64,000 nucleotides of DNA from Cytophagales bacterium (GCA_013298985.1 JAAFJS010000001.1:31855-95854), one strand, 5' to 3'; shown: positions 8,165-19,203, counted from the first letter of the stretch. Notes: generated by a model not told the origin, from the letters alone. Numbers and translations are program-made.

Positions 8165-11100
8165 TTAGTTGAAAATGTATCTTAAACCAATTTGCATCTG
8201 CCAAGCGTTATCGAGTGAAATACTTTTGACAAAAGAATCTCTCAATAATATAGTCTGCCCATCAACAACTTGTGTTGCTAAACGATAAGAAGGACGACCA
8301 GTAGTATTATCTACAGCTGCAATCGTAAGAGGGTTGGTAGTTGTGTTTGCAAAGAATACACCAGCAGCATTATTAAACCAGTTCCCAACATTCAACATAT
8401 CCATTCTAAGTTGGATTGTATTTTTCTTTCCCTTTTTGCCTAATTTTAAATAAAACTCCTGGACGACAGTAAAGTCAAGGCGAGTAAGCCAAGGGAAATA
8501 AGCTCCATTGCGTTCTGCGGTTTGTCCTCTACGTGTTTTCAAGTAAGGATTGCCTTCTATGTATGCATCAAAAGCGGCTTGTTGTTCTTGGGGAGAGAAT
8601 GTACGTGCAGTTGCACCAGTACCCACTGTCAGCGGCGCAAATGTCAAATCAGAAGCACTATTAGGAACAAAAATTAGGTCATTAATTTGTCCATCACCAT
8701 TGAAGTCATTGCCGTAAGTATAAGAAACTTTGCCACCACTATTAGAAACCAGACCCAATGTAAACATAGTAGAACCACCGACTTTACCACCATAGTTTAT
8801 GCGATAGTTTACATATCCTACAAACCTGTGGCGCAAATCATTATCAGCAAAAGAAGCAGCTAAATAATTTTGACCTGCTACCGTAGCAATATTCGCTTGT
8901 ACTGTGCTACCTACTGACTGCATATCTCTTGCCATACCATACGTATAAGCTACCATAAAACCTAATCCTTTGTAAGCGGCTCTTTCTAATTTGGTAGTGA
9001 TGGTATAAGAATCACCAATGTTTGTATTTTTCAATACAAAGGCATTAGAAATATTTGGATTATAAAAACGAGCAATATTTACTGTATTAGCTGCACCAGT
9101 GCCTGTGCTTGTTACTCCTTGTGCAGGGAATCGGTCGCGGGTATCTGCACCTACAAAATCGCGGTCTGGAGCTTTTAAGTTTGCATCTATGTAGCGAAGT
9201 GCATTGATATTTTTATTGTAAATCACTTCAAAAGTAGCTATCATACCCCAAGGCAATTTTTGGTCAATCGCAATATTGGTTTTCCAAACAGTAGGGTATC
9301 TCAAATTTTCATCAGTAGCATTGATAGCATACGGAGGTAGGTTTGCAATATTGGTGTCTGAAGGTCTAAAACGGCTTGGGTCAAGTGTAAAAGGGAAAGC
9401 TGTAGTATTTGTAACATTCAATAATCCCGTATTTACACCATTATTACCCAGTTGGTTAGATACCAATACTTGCGGAATACGAGAAACAAAGATACCTGTA
9501 CCACCCCTGATTTGCGTAGATTTGTTCCCTGTTACGTCCCAGTTAAAGCCTACACGAGGTGAAAGCAACAAGCGAGGCTTAGGGAAAGCTCCTGTATTTA
9601 CTCTATAGGGTGAATTATTTTCATCTCTAAAAGTCAAGTTTCCAACAATCGTGTTTTCAAAAGCAGCTGCGGTACCATTGTTATAGCTAAATACGTCGCC
9701 TCTGACACCTGCTGTCAATTTGAAATTTTGATTGACTTGGATTTCGTCTTGTATATAGAAACTATAAGTAGATACTTGCAAAACTTGTAGCGGGTCTGCA
9801 TTCCCTGGCAATAGAGAATAGCGATAGTTATAACGAGCTACTGGAACAGGTGATAGCGTGGCACTGGGATTGCTTATTGATGCCAAAGCTGCTGTTTTGA
9901 AATCTGCAATAGAGTTATACACATAAGAGCCGTTAGATACAGGAAAGAACAAGTTATCTGACTTGAAGTATTCATAGGCAAGCCCAAATGTCCATGTATG
10001 TTTGCCAGAGAAATAGGTCAAGTTATTGGTCAAGTTCAGTGTAGCATAGCTCAATTTATTGCTTGGCGTAAATGGGTCAAAGCCAATAGAAGTATAGGTA
10101 GTTCCATCTCTCAAAATATCAATAGAAGGAAACAAATCAGTTTTATATTTTCTATCTTCTATTTGCTTGTTGTAAGTACCAATAAACTGGTTAGAAAATT
10201 TGCCTGCAAAAGTTGAGTTCAACTCTACCGCAAAAGAGCGAGTATTGTCTTGGATAAGATAGCCTGTATTTTGAGGAGAAAGAGCCAAAGGAAGATTGGT
10301 GCGATTTCCGTTACCAGCAGTCTGGCTACTATTACTATTGCTAATAATCACATCAGATTGAGAATTGTGGTTTGAGTAACGAATCGCCAATTTGTGATTA
10401 TTACTGATGTTATAATCAATTCTAAACAAAGCTTTGGCACTTTTTGATTCATTGTTAAAGTTATCTAATGCACCTAAACTACGTCTAAAATTAGTCTGCA
10501 TAAATTGGTCAAGGTCTTGCAAATCTGCCAAAGTAGTACGAGATACGTTACCTGTTGCTCCTGGGGCATTGGCTACCCAATCCAAGGCTGGTGTAGAACT
10601 TGTAAACTGCTCTACGTTAGCAAACAAGAATAATTTATCTTTGACAATTGGTAAACCCACACGAAATCCGTATGTATTCTCTTGGAGTCTTAATTGTCCT
10701 GGTGGTAAATCTCTACCATCTACTTTATTGCCTGCTAAACCGCTACTATTTCTGAAAAGTGTATATATAGAGCCTGAAACCTCATTTGTACCAGAACGAG
10801 TTACTGCATTGATACTTGCCCCTGCAAAACCTGATTGACGCACATCATAAGGCGCAATATTGAGCTGAACCTCGTCCAAAGCATCAATAGATACCGCAGA
10901 AGTACCTGTACGACCACCTGCCTGAGCAGAACCACCCAAGCCAAAACCGTTGTTGAATACTGCACCATCGATAGTAAAGCTATTCAAACGGCTGTCTTGA
11001 CCGCCAAAAGAACGTCCATTGCTATACGCATTATACTTTACAATGTCGTTTACAGTACGACCAATCGTTGGTAAGCTATTGATAGCATCTCTGCCAAAAG

Positions 11101-11521
11101 TAGCATCTGCACCAGTACGGTCAGAGCTAAAAGCAGAACTGCGTTCACCAGTTACTATCACTTCTGCAAGCTCTTTGCCATCTTCTGCAAGAACAAGATT
11201 CAAGTCTGTAGAGTTACCCAAACTCAAGTAAATATCTTCTTGCGTTTTCTCCTTGTAACCAATAAAGCTAACCATTATTTTATAAGGTCCACCAATCCTC
11301 ATACCAGGAATAATGAAACGCCCACTTACTTGTGTAGAAGCACCATAACGTGTGCCTGATGGCGTATGAACCGCAATTATATTAGCTCCAGGCAAGCCTT
11401 CGCCCTTGTCATCTTTGATAAAGCCTGTCATAGAGGCTGTAGTAACGCCTTGTGCCTGTGTATGTTGCTGGGCGCAAATCACCAACAACGCAATAAAAAA
11501 TACGAGTATTAGTTTTTTCAT
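8165..11521 (-). CDS. Oar-like TonB-dependent outer-membrane receptor
   Basis: An 1118-residue outer-membrane protein. After a signal peptide (residues 1-23, ending TQAQ) comes a carboxypeptidase-regulatory-like domain at about 27-115 ([16 protein letters not shown]), then a plug domain (about 140-250, with [20 protein letters not shown]) and a long beta-barrel ending in LRYIFN. This order is that of the Oar family, first described in Myxococcus and abundant in Bacteroidota. Oar-type proteins are involved in uptake of large substrates or in protein export. No SusD partner is present. The energising ExbB/ExbD genes at 33.6-35.8 kb could serve it. The gene is monocistronic, with its own promoter and terminator. 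The substrate cannot be inferred. Confidence 0.93.
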   Translation of the reverse strand: MKKLILVFFIALLVICAQQHTQAQGVTTASMTGFIKDDKGEGLPGANIIAVHTPSGTRYGASTQVSGRFIIPGMRIGGPYKIMVSFIGYKEKTQEDIYLSLGNSTDLNLVLAEDGKELAEVIVTGERSSAFSSDRTGADATFGRDAINSLPTIGRTVNDIVKYNAYSNGRSFGGQDSRLNSFTIDGAVFNNGFGLGGSAQAGGRTGTSAVSIDALDEVQLNIAPYDVRQSGFAGASINAVTRSGTNEVSGSIYTLFRNSSGLAGNKVDGRDLPPGQLRLQENTYGFRVGLPIVKDKLFLFANVEQFTSSTPALDWVANAPGATGNVSRTTLADLQDLDQFMQTNFRRSLGALDNFNNESKSAKALFRIDYNISNNHKLAIRYSNHNSQSDVIISNSNSSQTAGNGNRTNLPLALSPQNTGYLIQDNTRSFAVELNSTFAGKFSNQFIGTYNKQIEDRKYKTDLFPSIDILRDGTTYTSIGFDPFTPSNKLSYATLNLTNNLTYFSGKHTWTFGLAYEYFKSDNLFFPVSNGSYVYNSIADFKTAALASISNPSATLSPVPVARYNYRYSLLPGNADPLQVLQVSTYSFYIQDEIQVNQNFKLTAGVRGDVFSYNNGTAAAFENTIVGNLTFRDENNSPYRVNTGAFPKPRLLLSPRVGFNWDVTGNKSTQIRGGTGIFVSRIPQVLVSNQLGNNGVNTGLLNVTNTTAFPFTLDPSRFRPSDTNIANLPPYAINATDENLRYPTVWKTNIAIDQKLPWGMIATFEVIYNKNINALRYIDANLKAPDRDFVGADTRDRFPAQGVTSTGTGAANTVNIARFYNPNISNAFVLKNTNIGDSYTITTKLERAAYKGLGFMVAYTYGMARDMQSVGSTVQANIATVAGQNYLAASFADNDLRHRFVGYVNYRINYGGKVGGSTMFTLGLVSNSGGKVSYTYGNDFNGDGQINDLIFVPNSASDLTFAPLTVGTGATARTFSPQEQQAAFDAYIEGNPYLKTRRGQTAERNGAYFPWLTRLDFTVVQEFYLKLGKKGKKNTIQLRMDMLNVGNWFNNAAGVFFANTTTNPLTIAAVDNTTGRPSYRLATQVVDGQTILLRDSFVKSISLDNAWQMQIGLRYIFN

Positions 11522-11560
11522 AACAAATCGTGAATTTTTTTAAATTGAAAATTTTGACCG

Positions 11561-11568
11561 CAAAATTA
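11561..11568 (-). promoter_or_regulatory. Promoter -7 element of the Oar-like receptor gene
   Basis: Minus-strand TAATTTTG (complement CAAAATTA), 40 bases before the start codon. No TTG is found at the normal spacing, so the gene may need an activator or use a weaker outer element. Confidence 0.5.
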
Positions 11569-11900
11569 GTGTAAGAGGATAAGATTTAATAGTTAATTAG
11601 ATTAACAAATTGAGAATGTATGTAACAATTTATTAATATTGGATTGTATCAAATTGGTTAAGTCATAGAAGAATTATCAAATAATCAACATAATAACAAA
11701 CACAAATACAGGTGTAAGTAATTGATAATGAATTTTTTTTGAGATTTGTGCGCGGTATTGGTAATAATAACTGCCCAAAAATAAAAAGAAGGTTTCATAT
11801 TGTTTTAAAAAATGAATTAAAAAGTTTGCCAAAAATTTATGTAGAGAAGTCCTCAAATTATAATTTACATTTCAATAAAAATTAATTTTTTGCATACAAA

Positions 11901-11935
11901 TTGATTTTTTAAATTCAATAATTTCATTACTTTTG
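11901..11935 (+). promoter_or_regulatory. Promoter of parC
   Basis: TTG at 11901-11903, a 24-base spacer and TACTTTTG at 11928-11935. The spacer is at or slightly over the usual upper limit. The leader would be about 60 bases. Confidence 0.55.
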
Positions 11936-12000
11936 TGGCTTACTTAGCTATTAAGTATGTGCTATTTGTCATTTGTTATTCGTAATTAGTAATTAAATCA

Positions 12001-14478
12001 ATGGAAGACAGCCACTTACATGATGTAATCCCTGTTTCGGGAATGTATGAATCTTGGTTCTTAGAATATGCGTCCTATGTAATTTTAGAACGCGCCGTTC
12101 CTGCGCTGAATGACGGACTCAAGCCCGTTCAGCGTCGTATCCTCCACGCGATGAAGGAGATGGACGATGGACGTTACAATAAAGTAGCCAATATCATAGG
12201 GCAGACCATGCAGTATCATCCACATGGAGATGCCTCCATTGGTGATGCGATGGTGGGCTTAGGACAAAAAGATTTGCTCATAGATACGCAAGGAAACTGG
12301 GGTGATGTACGTACGGGTGATGGCGCGGCAGCTTCGCGCTACATAGAGGCGCGCCTGACCAAGTTTGCCTTAGAGGTCGTTTTCAATCCACAAACTACCG
12401 AGTGGCAACTTTCCTACGACGGACGCAAAAACGAGCCAATTACCCTGCCAGTAAAGTTTCCTTTGCTCTTGGCGCAAGGCACAGAAGGCATTGCTGTTGG
12501 GCTTTCCACCAAGATTTTACCACATAATTTTATCGAACTCATCAAAGCCTCCATAGACATTTTGAAGGGAAAGACGATTGAGATTTTCCCCGATTTCCCT
12601 ACTGGCGGCATGGTAGATATAGCCCACTACAATCAAGGCAAAAAAGGAAGTAAGGTTCGCGTGCGTGCAAGAATAGAAGAATTAGATTCTAAAACACTGA
12701 TAATCAAAGATGTTCCTTTTGGCATTACGACAGACGGACTGATGGAATCTATTGTAAAGGCAAATGATGCAGGCAAAATAAAAATCAAAAAAGTTACGGA
12801 CAATACCGCCAAAGAGGTGGAGATTCAGGTAGCCTTAGCCCCAGGCGTTTCCCCTGATATTACCATGAGTGCGCTCTATGCTTTTACGGACTGCGAAGTG
12901 TCCATCTCACCCAATGCCTGCGTGATTATAGACGACAGACCGCTTTTTACCAGCGTAGATGAAATGCTCAAAGTTTGCACTGAAAATACGGTCAAACTCC
13001 TTGAAAAAGAATTGTTTATCCGCAAAAACGAATTATTGGAAAAACTCTTATATTCTTCACTGGAAAAGATTTTTATCGAGAATAGAATTTATAGAAACAT
13101 AGAGGAAGCCACCACTTGGGAAATGGTTTTGCAAATTATTGATGAAGGAATTACGCCCTATAAACCGCAGTTTTACAGAGAGATAACCCAAGACGACATC
13201 GCCAAACTTACCGAAATCAAAATCAAAAGAATTTCCAAATATGATGCTTTCAAGGCAGACGAACTGATGCGAAATTTGGAAAATGAACTCACCGAAGTCG
13301 AGTTCAACCTTTCCAATTTGACTGAATATGCCATCAATTTCTACAAAAATCTCTTAAATAAATACAGCAAAGGCAAGGAACGCAGAACGGAAATTCGCAC
13401 TTTTGATACCATCACCGCCACCAAAGTAGCCGCCAATAACCAAAAACTCTACGTCAATAGATTGGAAGGATTTATTGGTTATGGCTTGAAAAAAGATGAA
13501 TATGTAGCTGATTGCTCTGATATTGATGATGTAATTGTATTTTTGCGTGATGGAAAATTCAAAGTAGTCAAAATTGCAGACAAAGTTTTTGTGGGCAAAG
13601 ACATTATTCATATTGAGGTTTTTAACAAAGATGATGAACGCAAAGTGTTTAATGCCACGTATTTAGATGGAGAAACTGGCACTACTTATGTCAAACGTTT
13701 CCAAGTAGGGGGCATCACTCGCGACCGCGAGAATGACCTTACCCGCGGCACAAAGCTCTCCAAAGTATTGTACTTTACCGCGAATCCTAATGGCGAAGCA
13801 GAAACAGTTACAGTTCAGCTTACCCCTGCGTGCAAAGCCAAAATCAAGGTTTTTGACTTTGACTTTGCGACGCTGGCTATCAAAGGGCGTTCCGCACAAG
13901 GCAATATCCTCACCAAATACCCCGTCCGCAACGTCAAATTCAAGATAGCAGGCGGCTCTACCCTGGGCGGACTCAATATTTATTATGACAACAAAATAGG
14001 TAGGCTAAACACCGAAGAAAGAGGCATTTATCTCGGCTCTTTCCAGTCTGACGACAAAATTTTGGCACTTTATACAGACGGCTCTTACCAAATTATGAAC
14101 GCAGATTTGACCAATCGCTATGAGATTGCCGAAGTAGTGAGTTTGCATAAATTTGACCCCAAAGTAGTAATTTCAGCGATTTACTTTGATGGAGAGCATG
14201 AAAGTTTTTATATCAAACGTTTCCTCATAGAAACTACTACTATCGGGAAAACTTTTTCTTTTATCACCGAACATAAAAAGTCTAAGCTACTCTTGGTAAC
14301 GGCTGACGAGCAACCACAGTTCAAAATGGTCTATACCAATGAGGTTAAAAAAGAGGTCAGCAATATCTATGACGTAGATTTGCTCACCGAAGTTCGTGGC
14401 TGGAAGGCATTAGGAACAAGGTTGCCGCAACAAAGAATCAAAACAGTACAGATAGTTTCCTCAGAAGAGGGCGAGTAA
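12001..14478 (+). CDS. parC: DNA topoisomerase IV subunit A
   Basis: An 825-residue type IIA topoisomerase subunit that decatenates chromosomes together with ParE. The winged-helix and tower region starts GLKPVQRRILHAM, and the active-site tyrosine is Tyr114 in AASRYIEARL. The region HPHGDASIGDAMVGLGQ, which contains the quinolone-determining positions, is intact. A coiled-coil arm at about 400-460 and a C-terminal beta-pinwheel follow. No canonical GyrA box (QRRGGKG) is seen in the C-terminal domain, which supports ParC rather than GyrA. parE is not adjacent here. The start at 12001 fits the promoter and the length of Bacteroidota homologues. Confidence 0.9.
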   Translation: MEDSHLHDVIPVSGMYESWFLEYASYVILERAVPALNDGLKPVQRRILHAMKEMDDGRYNKVANIIGQTMQYHPHGDASIGDAMVGLGQKDLLIDTQGNWGDVRTGDGAAASRYIEARLTKFALEVVFNPQTTEWQLSYDGRKNEPITLPVKFPLLLAQGTEGIAVGLSTKILPHNFIELIKASIDILKGKTIEIFPDFPTGGMVDIAHYNQGKKGSKVRVRARIEELDSKTLIIKDVPFGITTDGLMESIVKANDAGKIKIKKVTDNTAKEVEIQVALAPGVSPDITMSALYAFTDCEVSISPNACVIIDDRPLFTSVDEMLKVCTENTVKLLEKELFIRKNELLEKLLYSSLEKIFIENRIYRNIEEATTWEMVLQIIDEGITPYKPQFYREITQDDIAKLTEIKIKRISKYDAFKADELMRNLENELTEVEFNLSNLTEYAINFYKNLLNKYSKGKERRTEIRTFDTITATKVAANNQKLYVNRLEGFIGYGLKKDEYVADCSDIDDVIVFLRDGKFKVVKIADKVFVGKDIIHIEVFNKDDERKVFNATYLDGETGTTYVKRFQVGGITRDRENDLTRGTKLSKVLYFTANPNGEAETVTVQLTPACKAKIKVFDFDFATLAIKGRSAQGNILTKYPVRNVKFKIAGGSTLGGLNIYYDNKIGRLNTEERGIYLGSFQSDDKILALYTDGSYQIMNADLTNRYEIAEVVSLHKFDPKVVISAIYFDGEHESFYIKRFLIETTTIGKTFSFITEHKKSKLLLVTADEQPQFKMVYTNEVKKEVSNIYDVDLLTEVRGWKALGTRLPQQRIKTVQIVSSEEGE

Positions 14479-14573
14479 AATCCATATTTTTTTTAACATG
14501 GTTTTTTTGAAAAGCAAGAAATTTTTATTACTTTATTATTTACCTTGCTCTCCAATTTAAACCAACAACGCAA

Positions 14574-15857
14574 ATGAATACTGGATATAAATGGTATGTG
14601 GTCGTGATATTGATGATAGCCTACATCTTTTCTTTTATTGACCGCTATATTGTGAACCTGCTGATAGAGCCTATGAAAAAAGACATGGGCGTTTCTGATA
14701 CACAGGCAAGCCTACTGATAGGCGCAAGTTTTGCCTTGTTTTATGCCACGCTGGGCATTCCGATTGGTAGGTTGGCTGACAGCAAAAACCGCAAAAACAT
14801 CATAGCGGCTGGCGTTGCCCTGTGGAGTCTGATGACGGCGGTTTGTGGGCTTGCTCAGAGCTACACACAGCTATTTCTGGCGCGCATAGGCGTAGGTGTG
14901 GGCGAGGCAACTCTTTCTCCCTCCGCTTATTCGCTGATTACAGATTATTTTCCCAAAGAAAAATTGGCAACGGCACTAAGCGTCTATTCCATGGGTATTT
15001 ACTTGGGGGCGGGCTTATCCTACATCATTGGTGGTAAAATCCTGACCGAAGTAATGCCTTTGGGCGAGGTGATACTCCCCTTGGTTGGCAAAATATTCTC
15101 TTGGCAGTTGGTCTTTTTTTATGTGGGCTTGCCAGGGCTAATCGTGGCTGTTTTGGTGTTTTTTATCAGAGAACCAGCCAGAAAAGGGATTGGTAGCGAG
15201 CAGATAAGCACCTCAGAAATTATCAGTTATTTACGAAAAAACGGACAAATTTTTGGCTTACTTTCTATTGGTTCTGCACTTTTTTGCATTACGAGCTATG
15301 GTGCAGGGGTTTGGATTCCTACTTTTCTCATCAGAATACATAAAATGCCCGTAGGTGAGGTGGGTACGTTTGTAGGCTTGGCATCTATGATTTTTGCACC
15401 CATTGGCTTGATATTGGGCGGAAGTTTAGCGGATTTTTGGACGCGCAAAGATGTAAATGGCGCAAAAATAAAGGTTTGCCTCTGGGTAACACTGCTTTGG
15501 TTGCCCTTTAATTTTGCTTATACCTTAGCCAGTGATTTAACAGTAACGAAGATTTTTATTTGTATCTACCTCGCCCTGTCGAGCGCAAGCATAGGTACAG
15601 GGGCGGCAATCGTGCAAGAAATTATGCCCGCCAATATGCGGAGTACAGCCTCCGCACTTTATCTTTTTGCCCAAAACTTCGTGGGCTTGATAGTGGGACC
15701 CGCAAGTATCGCTATCTTAAATGATTACGTTTTCAAAGACCCACAAGCCGTAGGAAAATCACTGATGATTGTCCCTATTTTTTCGCTATTGAGTGCGGCT
15801 CTTTTTTATTATTTGGCATTAGAAAATGCGAAGAAATCAAAATTATTAATCCAATAA
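14574..15857 (+). CDS. MFS transporter, Spinster-like
   Basis: A 427-residue inner-membrane carrier with about 12 hydrophobic spans. The N-terminal half carries DRYIVNLLIEPMKKDMG and the motif A version GRLADSKNRKN between helices 2 and 3, and the segment RIGVGVGEATLSPSAYSLI. These are typical of the Spinster-type branch of the major facilitator superfamily. Substrates in this branch are varied (lipids, sugars, organic anions), and nothing here identifies one. It begins 95 bases after parC with no strong terminator between them, so some read-through is possible. There is no regulator beside it. Confidence 0.88.
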   Translation: MNTGYKWYVVVILMIAYIFSFIDRYIVNLLIEPMKKDMGVSDTQASLLIGASFALFYATLGIPIGRLADSKNRKNIIAAGVALWSLMTAVCGLAQSYTQLFLARIGVGVGEATLSPSAYSLITDYFPKEKLATALSVYSMGIYLGAGLSYIIGGKILTEVMPLGEVILPLVGKIFSWQLVFFYVGLPGLIVAVLVFFIREPARKGIGSEQISTSEIISYLRKNGQIFGLLSIGSALFCITSYGAGVWIPTFLIRIHKMPVGEVGTFVGLASMIFAPIGLILGGSLADFWTRKDVNGAKIKVCLWVTLLWLPFNFAYTLASDLTVTKIFICIYLALSSASIGTGAAIVQEIMPANMRSTASALYLFAQNFVGLIVGPASIAILNDYVFKDPQAVGKSLMIVPIFSLLSAALFYYLALENAKKSKLLIQ

Positions 15858-15917
15858 TTTCCTTTAAGTAGCTGCACAAAACCAGTTTAATAATTATGAA
15901 ATTTTTTGTAAAATATT

Positions 15918-15950
15918 GATTATGAATTAATTGCGTTTAATTCATAATTA
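15918..15950. repeat. AT-rich inverted repeat between convergent genes
   Basis: ATTATGAATTAA and TTAATTCATAAT flank a five-base loop, between the MFS gene and the convergent lipoprotein gene. The words are the same as those in scattered AT-rich repeats elsewhere in the window. It may act as a weak bidirectional terminator, although no T-run follows directly. Confidence 0.5.
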
Positions 15951-15968
15951 CTTATAATCTCTAAAAAC

Positions 15969-16673
15969 TTATTGGAGAGGAACTTCTTGATTTTCCTCTT
16001 TTACTTTTTCTATTTTCCCAGCAGGACTAATTTTATAAATTTTTTCATGTAGGGTTTGCCTTTGCAATTTTGCTTGCTCTTTCCCTGCTTCGAATAGGTA
16101 ATCATTTGTCAAATTATTGATATGAATAGTGCTATCCGCTTTGACCATAGAGATTCGATTCTGTTCCGTAGGTGGCAGCGTGCTTTCTGGTTTGTGAAAC
16201 AAAATTTCGTCTATTTTTTTTCCATCTTTATCTATTGTTGCCAAGAAAATATAAATTTCGTCAGCAGGAGGCAGATTATTGCGGGCGTACAAAATAACTG
16301 AAAACGTAGCAGTTTCAAAAAACTTACCGACATGATAAAATTTGCAGCAAGGTGTATTTGCATTTGTGGAGTCTGAGCTTGGCTCTTTGGTCAGGCTGTC
16401 CAGATAAAACACCTTCCTAAATGAAGAGTCAATATGATGGTTTTCAGTGAGTAAGGCGGTAAATGCGGCATAGTTTTTATTGTCAGTTCGCATCTCATAA
16501 GGCAGGGACAGCGGCGCAAACTTTTCTTTAAATTGCTTATAAAGCGCAAAACTTTGATTGTTATTTTCTGCGTTTCCTGTATTTTCTGTAGTGGAGTTAC
16601 CACAAGAAAAAATAAAAAACAACAATGCCAAAAATGCAGTATTTAAAACTGTCTTTTTCACTAAAATATTCAT
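15969..16673 (-). CDS. Hypothetical lipoprotein
   Basis: A 234-residue protein with a lipoprotein signal (lipobox FIFSCG near residue 24) followed by a low-complexity Asn/Thr-rich linker. The body is hydrophilic and mixed alpha/beta, with a pair of adjacent cysteines (TPCCKF) in the middle and a Gln/Lys-rich end. No family was recognised. It is convergent with the MFS gene and divergent from the ppiD-like gene, so it stands alone. An envelope location is inferred from the lipobox. Confidence 0.75.
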   Translation of the reverse strand: MNILVKKTVLNTAFLALLFFIFSCGNSTTENTGNAENNNQSFALYKQFKEKFAPLSLPYEMRTDNKNYAAFTALLTENHHIDSSFRKVFYLDSLTKEPSSDSTNANTPCCKFYHVGKFFETATFSVILYARNNLPPADEIYIFLATIDKDGKKIDEILFHKPESTLPPTEQNRISMVKADSTIHINNLTNDYLFEAGKEQAKLQRQTLHEKIYKISPAGKIEKVKEENQEVPLQ

Positions 16674-17001
16674 TGTTAAGTAATTATAAATTATGAGTTA
16701 TAAATTATGAATACAAATATTTAATAATCAATGTTCTATGTAATAATTGAAATATAGACTGATTTTGTGTTGCTACTTAAAATTTATATTTTTTGTTCTC
16801 AGCCATTAATTTTATAAAGACACAACAAGGTTTTCAAAGATTTAACCTTATATAATGAACACAAAAATAGTTAAAAAATCGTGATTAAAGCGGTTAAAAA
16901 CTAAAAAAACTAATTATTTATTAAAACCTGTTAAAAAATAGTAGTTTTTATTGACTTAAACCAAATATGTGCTTACCTTTGCAGTCTTAAAATTTTAGCG
17001 T
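16674..17001. other. Divergent intergenic region upstream of the ppiD-like gene
   Basis: About 330 AT-rich bases. The left part (16680-16713) is a short near-tandem run of TTATAAATTATGA-type words. The right part has three GTTAAAAA words at 16870, 16893 and 16930 ahead of the promoter at 16951-16981. No ORF or RNA was recognised. Confidence 0.5.
16951..16981 (+). promoter_or_regulatory. Promoter of the ppiD-like gene
   Basis: TTG at 16951-16953, a 20-base spacer and TACCTTTG at 16974-16981, a full match to the Bacteroidota consensus. The leader is very short, roughly 13 bases before the ATG at 17002. Confidence 0.8.
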
Positions 17002-19125
17002 ATGGCAATTATTTCAAAAATTAGAGAAAAAGCAACGGTAGCAGTAGGTGTTATTGCAGTTGGTTTGATTTTATTCATTGTAGGAGGAGATATTTTTTCC
17101 CCTAACTCCATGATTATGCAAGGTTTTGGTAAGCCCAAAGTAGGTGTGATTGACGGTACAGAGATTACCTATCAGGAATACTCTAACGAACTCAACGCAC
17201 TGGTGGCTAAATATACCGCCCAAATCGGAAGAACGCCCAATGAAACGGAGATGGATTATATCCGCCCAGAAGCCTTCAATAAGCTGGTAGATAAGCTGGT
17301 GATGAGCAAAGAATATGAAAAACTGGGGATTGCTGTTACCAAAGAGGAAATTACAGACATGATTCAGGGGAACAATATCCACCCAAGCTGGGCGCAAAGT
17401 TTTACTAATCCGCAAACAGGGCAGTTGGATAAAAGTCAGATAATCAATTTCTTGAAAAATATTGGTCAGGCACAGCCAGAACAACAAATGCAATTCTACA
17501 CTTTTGAGGCATCACTTGCCCCTGAAAGAAGCAGAGAAAAATACCAAAAATTGTTTGACCTTTCTACTTATGTTACTAAAAAAGAAGCAGAGGGCTACTA
17601 CAAAGAGCAAAATGCAAGGTTAAATTTGAAATATGTAGCTGTTCCTTTCTTCTTAGTGCCAGACTCGACGGTCAAAGTTACTGACAAACAACTGGAAGAA
17701 TATTTTAATAAAAATGCCGCAAAGTACAAGACCAAAGAAAATAGAGCTATCGAATATGTGCCTTTTTCTTTCAAACCATCTTCTGTGGATTCTGCCACTG
17801 TAAAGAAAAGTTTAGATGATTTGATACCACAGTTTGGTAGTACGACAGATGATGAGGTTTTTGCAAATTCCAATTCTGATGTAAATAAGAATGTTGGTAC
17901 AGTGAAGCCTTCTGACCTTCCCAAAGATTTGGCAGGCTTAGTGTTAGAAAAAGGAAAAGTTTATGGACCCTTTTTAGACAAAGAAAAAGGAGTGTATGCC
18001 CTACACAAATATATTGCTACAGAAGAAGACTCTGTGTATTCTATGAAGGCGAGCCACATCTTGTTTGATACTACACAAAAATCAGTAGCTGAAAAAGCAG
18101 AAATCAAAACAAAAGCAGAAGCCGCACTTACTCAACTAAAAGGTGGACAAAACTTCGAGATTTTCGCAGGTATCTATGGTACTGACGGTACGAAAGACAA
18201 AGGTGGTGATTTGGGTTGGTTTACAGAAAAGCAAATGGTGGGACCTTTTGAGAAAGCGGTGATGTCTGCTACCCAAGAAGGCTTAGTGGGCAATTTGACA
18301 GCTACTCAATTTGGTTATCACATCATCAAAGTTACAGGGGTAAAAAGCAAAACCAAATACAAGTTGGCGAGTATCATCAAGGAAATTCTGCCAAGTGATG
18401 CAACCAGAGAAAAAGCATATAGAGATGCTTCGAACTTTGCCACTGCAAAAGACATCAAAGAATATGTGGACAAAGTAAGCGCGGCAAAGTTAATCAGTTT
18501 GCAAGCCTTAAATATAGCCAAAGATGCTCGTTTTATCAATAACCTCACTGGTGGAAAAATACGTGAAATTGCTCGCTGGGCATATAATGATGCAAAATTA
18601 GGTCAAGTTTCTCCTGTTTTTGAGTTAGACGACAGCCAGCAATACATTGTTGCTGTATTGAGAGGTGTGATTGAAAAAGGTGATGCAACTTGGGAAGATT
18701 TGAAAGATGAATTGGCAGTTGAAGTTCGCAAGGAATTGAAGGGAAAACAAATCATGGAAAAATTGGCAAAAGTAGCTAATGTAGACTTGGAAGCAATCGC
18801 TGCTGCCTACGGCACGAATGTAGTGGTTACTTCTATGCCCGATATAACTATGCAAACACCTTCTTTGAATGGAGTAGGATATGCGCCTATCGCAATAGGC
18901 AAGGCTTTTGGCATGAAAAAAGGTCAGAAAACAGGAATTTTCAAAGACGATAGCGCAATTATGGCACTTGAAGTGATTGAAGTTTCCGAAGCGGCAGAAG
19001 TAGCAGATTACAATACATACAAAGAGCAGTTAGTTGGCAGAAGAACTTCACAAACAGGGGAAAAATTGCTGAAAGCTGTGAAAAAAATTACCAAAACAGA
19101 AAGTGATTTGGCAAAATATTATTAA
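17002..19125 (+). CDS. PpiD/SurA-type peptidylprolyl isomerase, membrane anchored
   Basis: A 707-residue periplasmic folding factor. A short cytoplasmic start (MAIISKIREKA) leads into one membrane helix at about 12-31. A SurA/PpiD N-terminal chaperone domain follows (about 45-190, with GVIDGTEITYQEYSNEL). Then comes a parvulin rotamase domain at about 349-445 (ASHILF, GGDLGWFTEKQMVGPFEKAV, FGYHIIKVTGV). The rest is a second helical and rotamase-like region. PpiD helps newly exported proteins at the Sec translocon exit, which fits a genome rich in exported cargo. The gene has a strong promoter and is followed after 78 bases by rpmE2. The symbol ppiD is likely but not proven. Confidence 0.9.
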   Translation: MAIISKIREKATVAVGVIAVGLILFIVGGDIFSPNSMIMQGFGKPKVGVIDGTEITYQEYSNELNALVAKYTAQIGRTPNETEMDYIRPEAFNKLVDKLVMSKEYEKLGIAVTKEEITDMIQGNNIHPSWAQSFTNPQTGQLDKSQIINFLKNIGQAQPEQQMQFYTFEASLAPERSREKYQKLFDLSTYVTKKEAEGYYKEQNARLNLKYVAVPFFLVPDSTVKVTDKQLEEYFNKNAAKYKTKENRAIEYVPFSFKPSSVDSATVKKSLDDLIPQFGSTTDDEVFANSNSDVNKNVGTVKPSDLPKDLAGLVLEKGKVYGPFLDKEKGVYALHKYIATEEDSVYSMKASHILFDTTQKSVAEKAEIKTKAEAALTQLKGGQNFEIFAGIYGTDGTKDKGGDLGWFTEKQMVGPFEKAVMSATQEGLVGNLTATQFGYHIIKVTGVKSKTKYKLASIIKEILPSDATREKAYRDASNFATAKDIKEYVDKVSAAKLISLQALNIAKDARFINNLTGGKIREIARWAYNDAKLGQVSPVFELDDSQQYIVAVLRGVIEKGDATWEDLKDELAVEVRKELKGKQIMEKLAKVANVDLEAIAAAYGTNVVVTSMPDITMQTPSLNGVGYAPIAIGKAFGMKKGQKTGIFKDDSAIMALEVIEVSEAAEVADYNTYKEQLVGRRTSQTGEKLLKAVKKITKTESDLAKYY

Positions 19126-19203
19126 TTTTGTAACTCATTTCTGAGTTTTTAATTCAAAAGTCTATTTAAGTACATTTTACACGATTTTAAAAAAATTAAG
19201 TCC

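Larger units (their letters stand above)
11522..12000. other. Divergent intergenic region between the Oar-like receptor gene and parC
   Basis: About 480 very AT-rich bases with no credible ORF. It holds the receptor promoter near the left end and the parC promoter near the right end. At 11957-12000 there is a run of related short words (TTTGTCATTTG, TTATTCGTAATTAGTAATTA) of a kind also seen elsewhere in the window. Nothing else was recognised in the middle. Confidence 0.6.
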
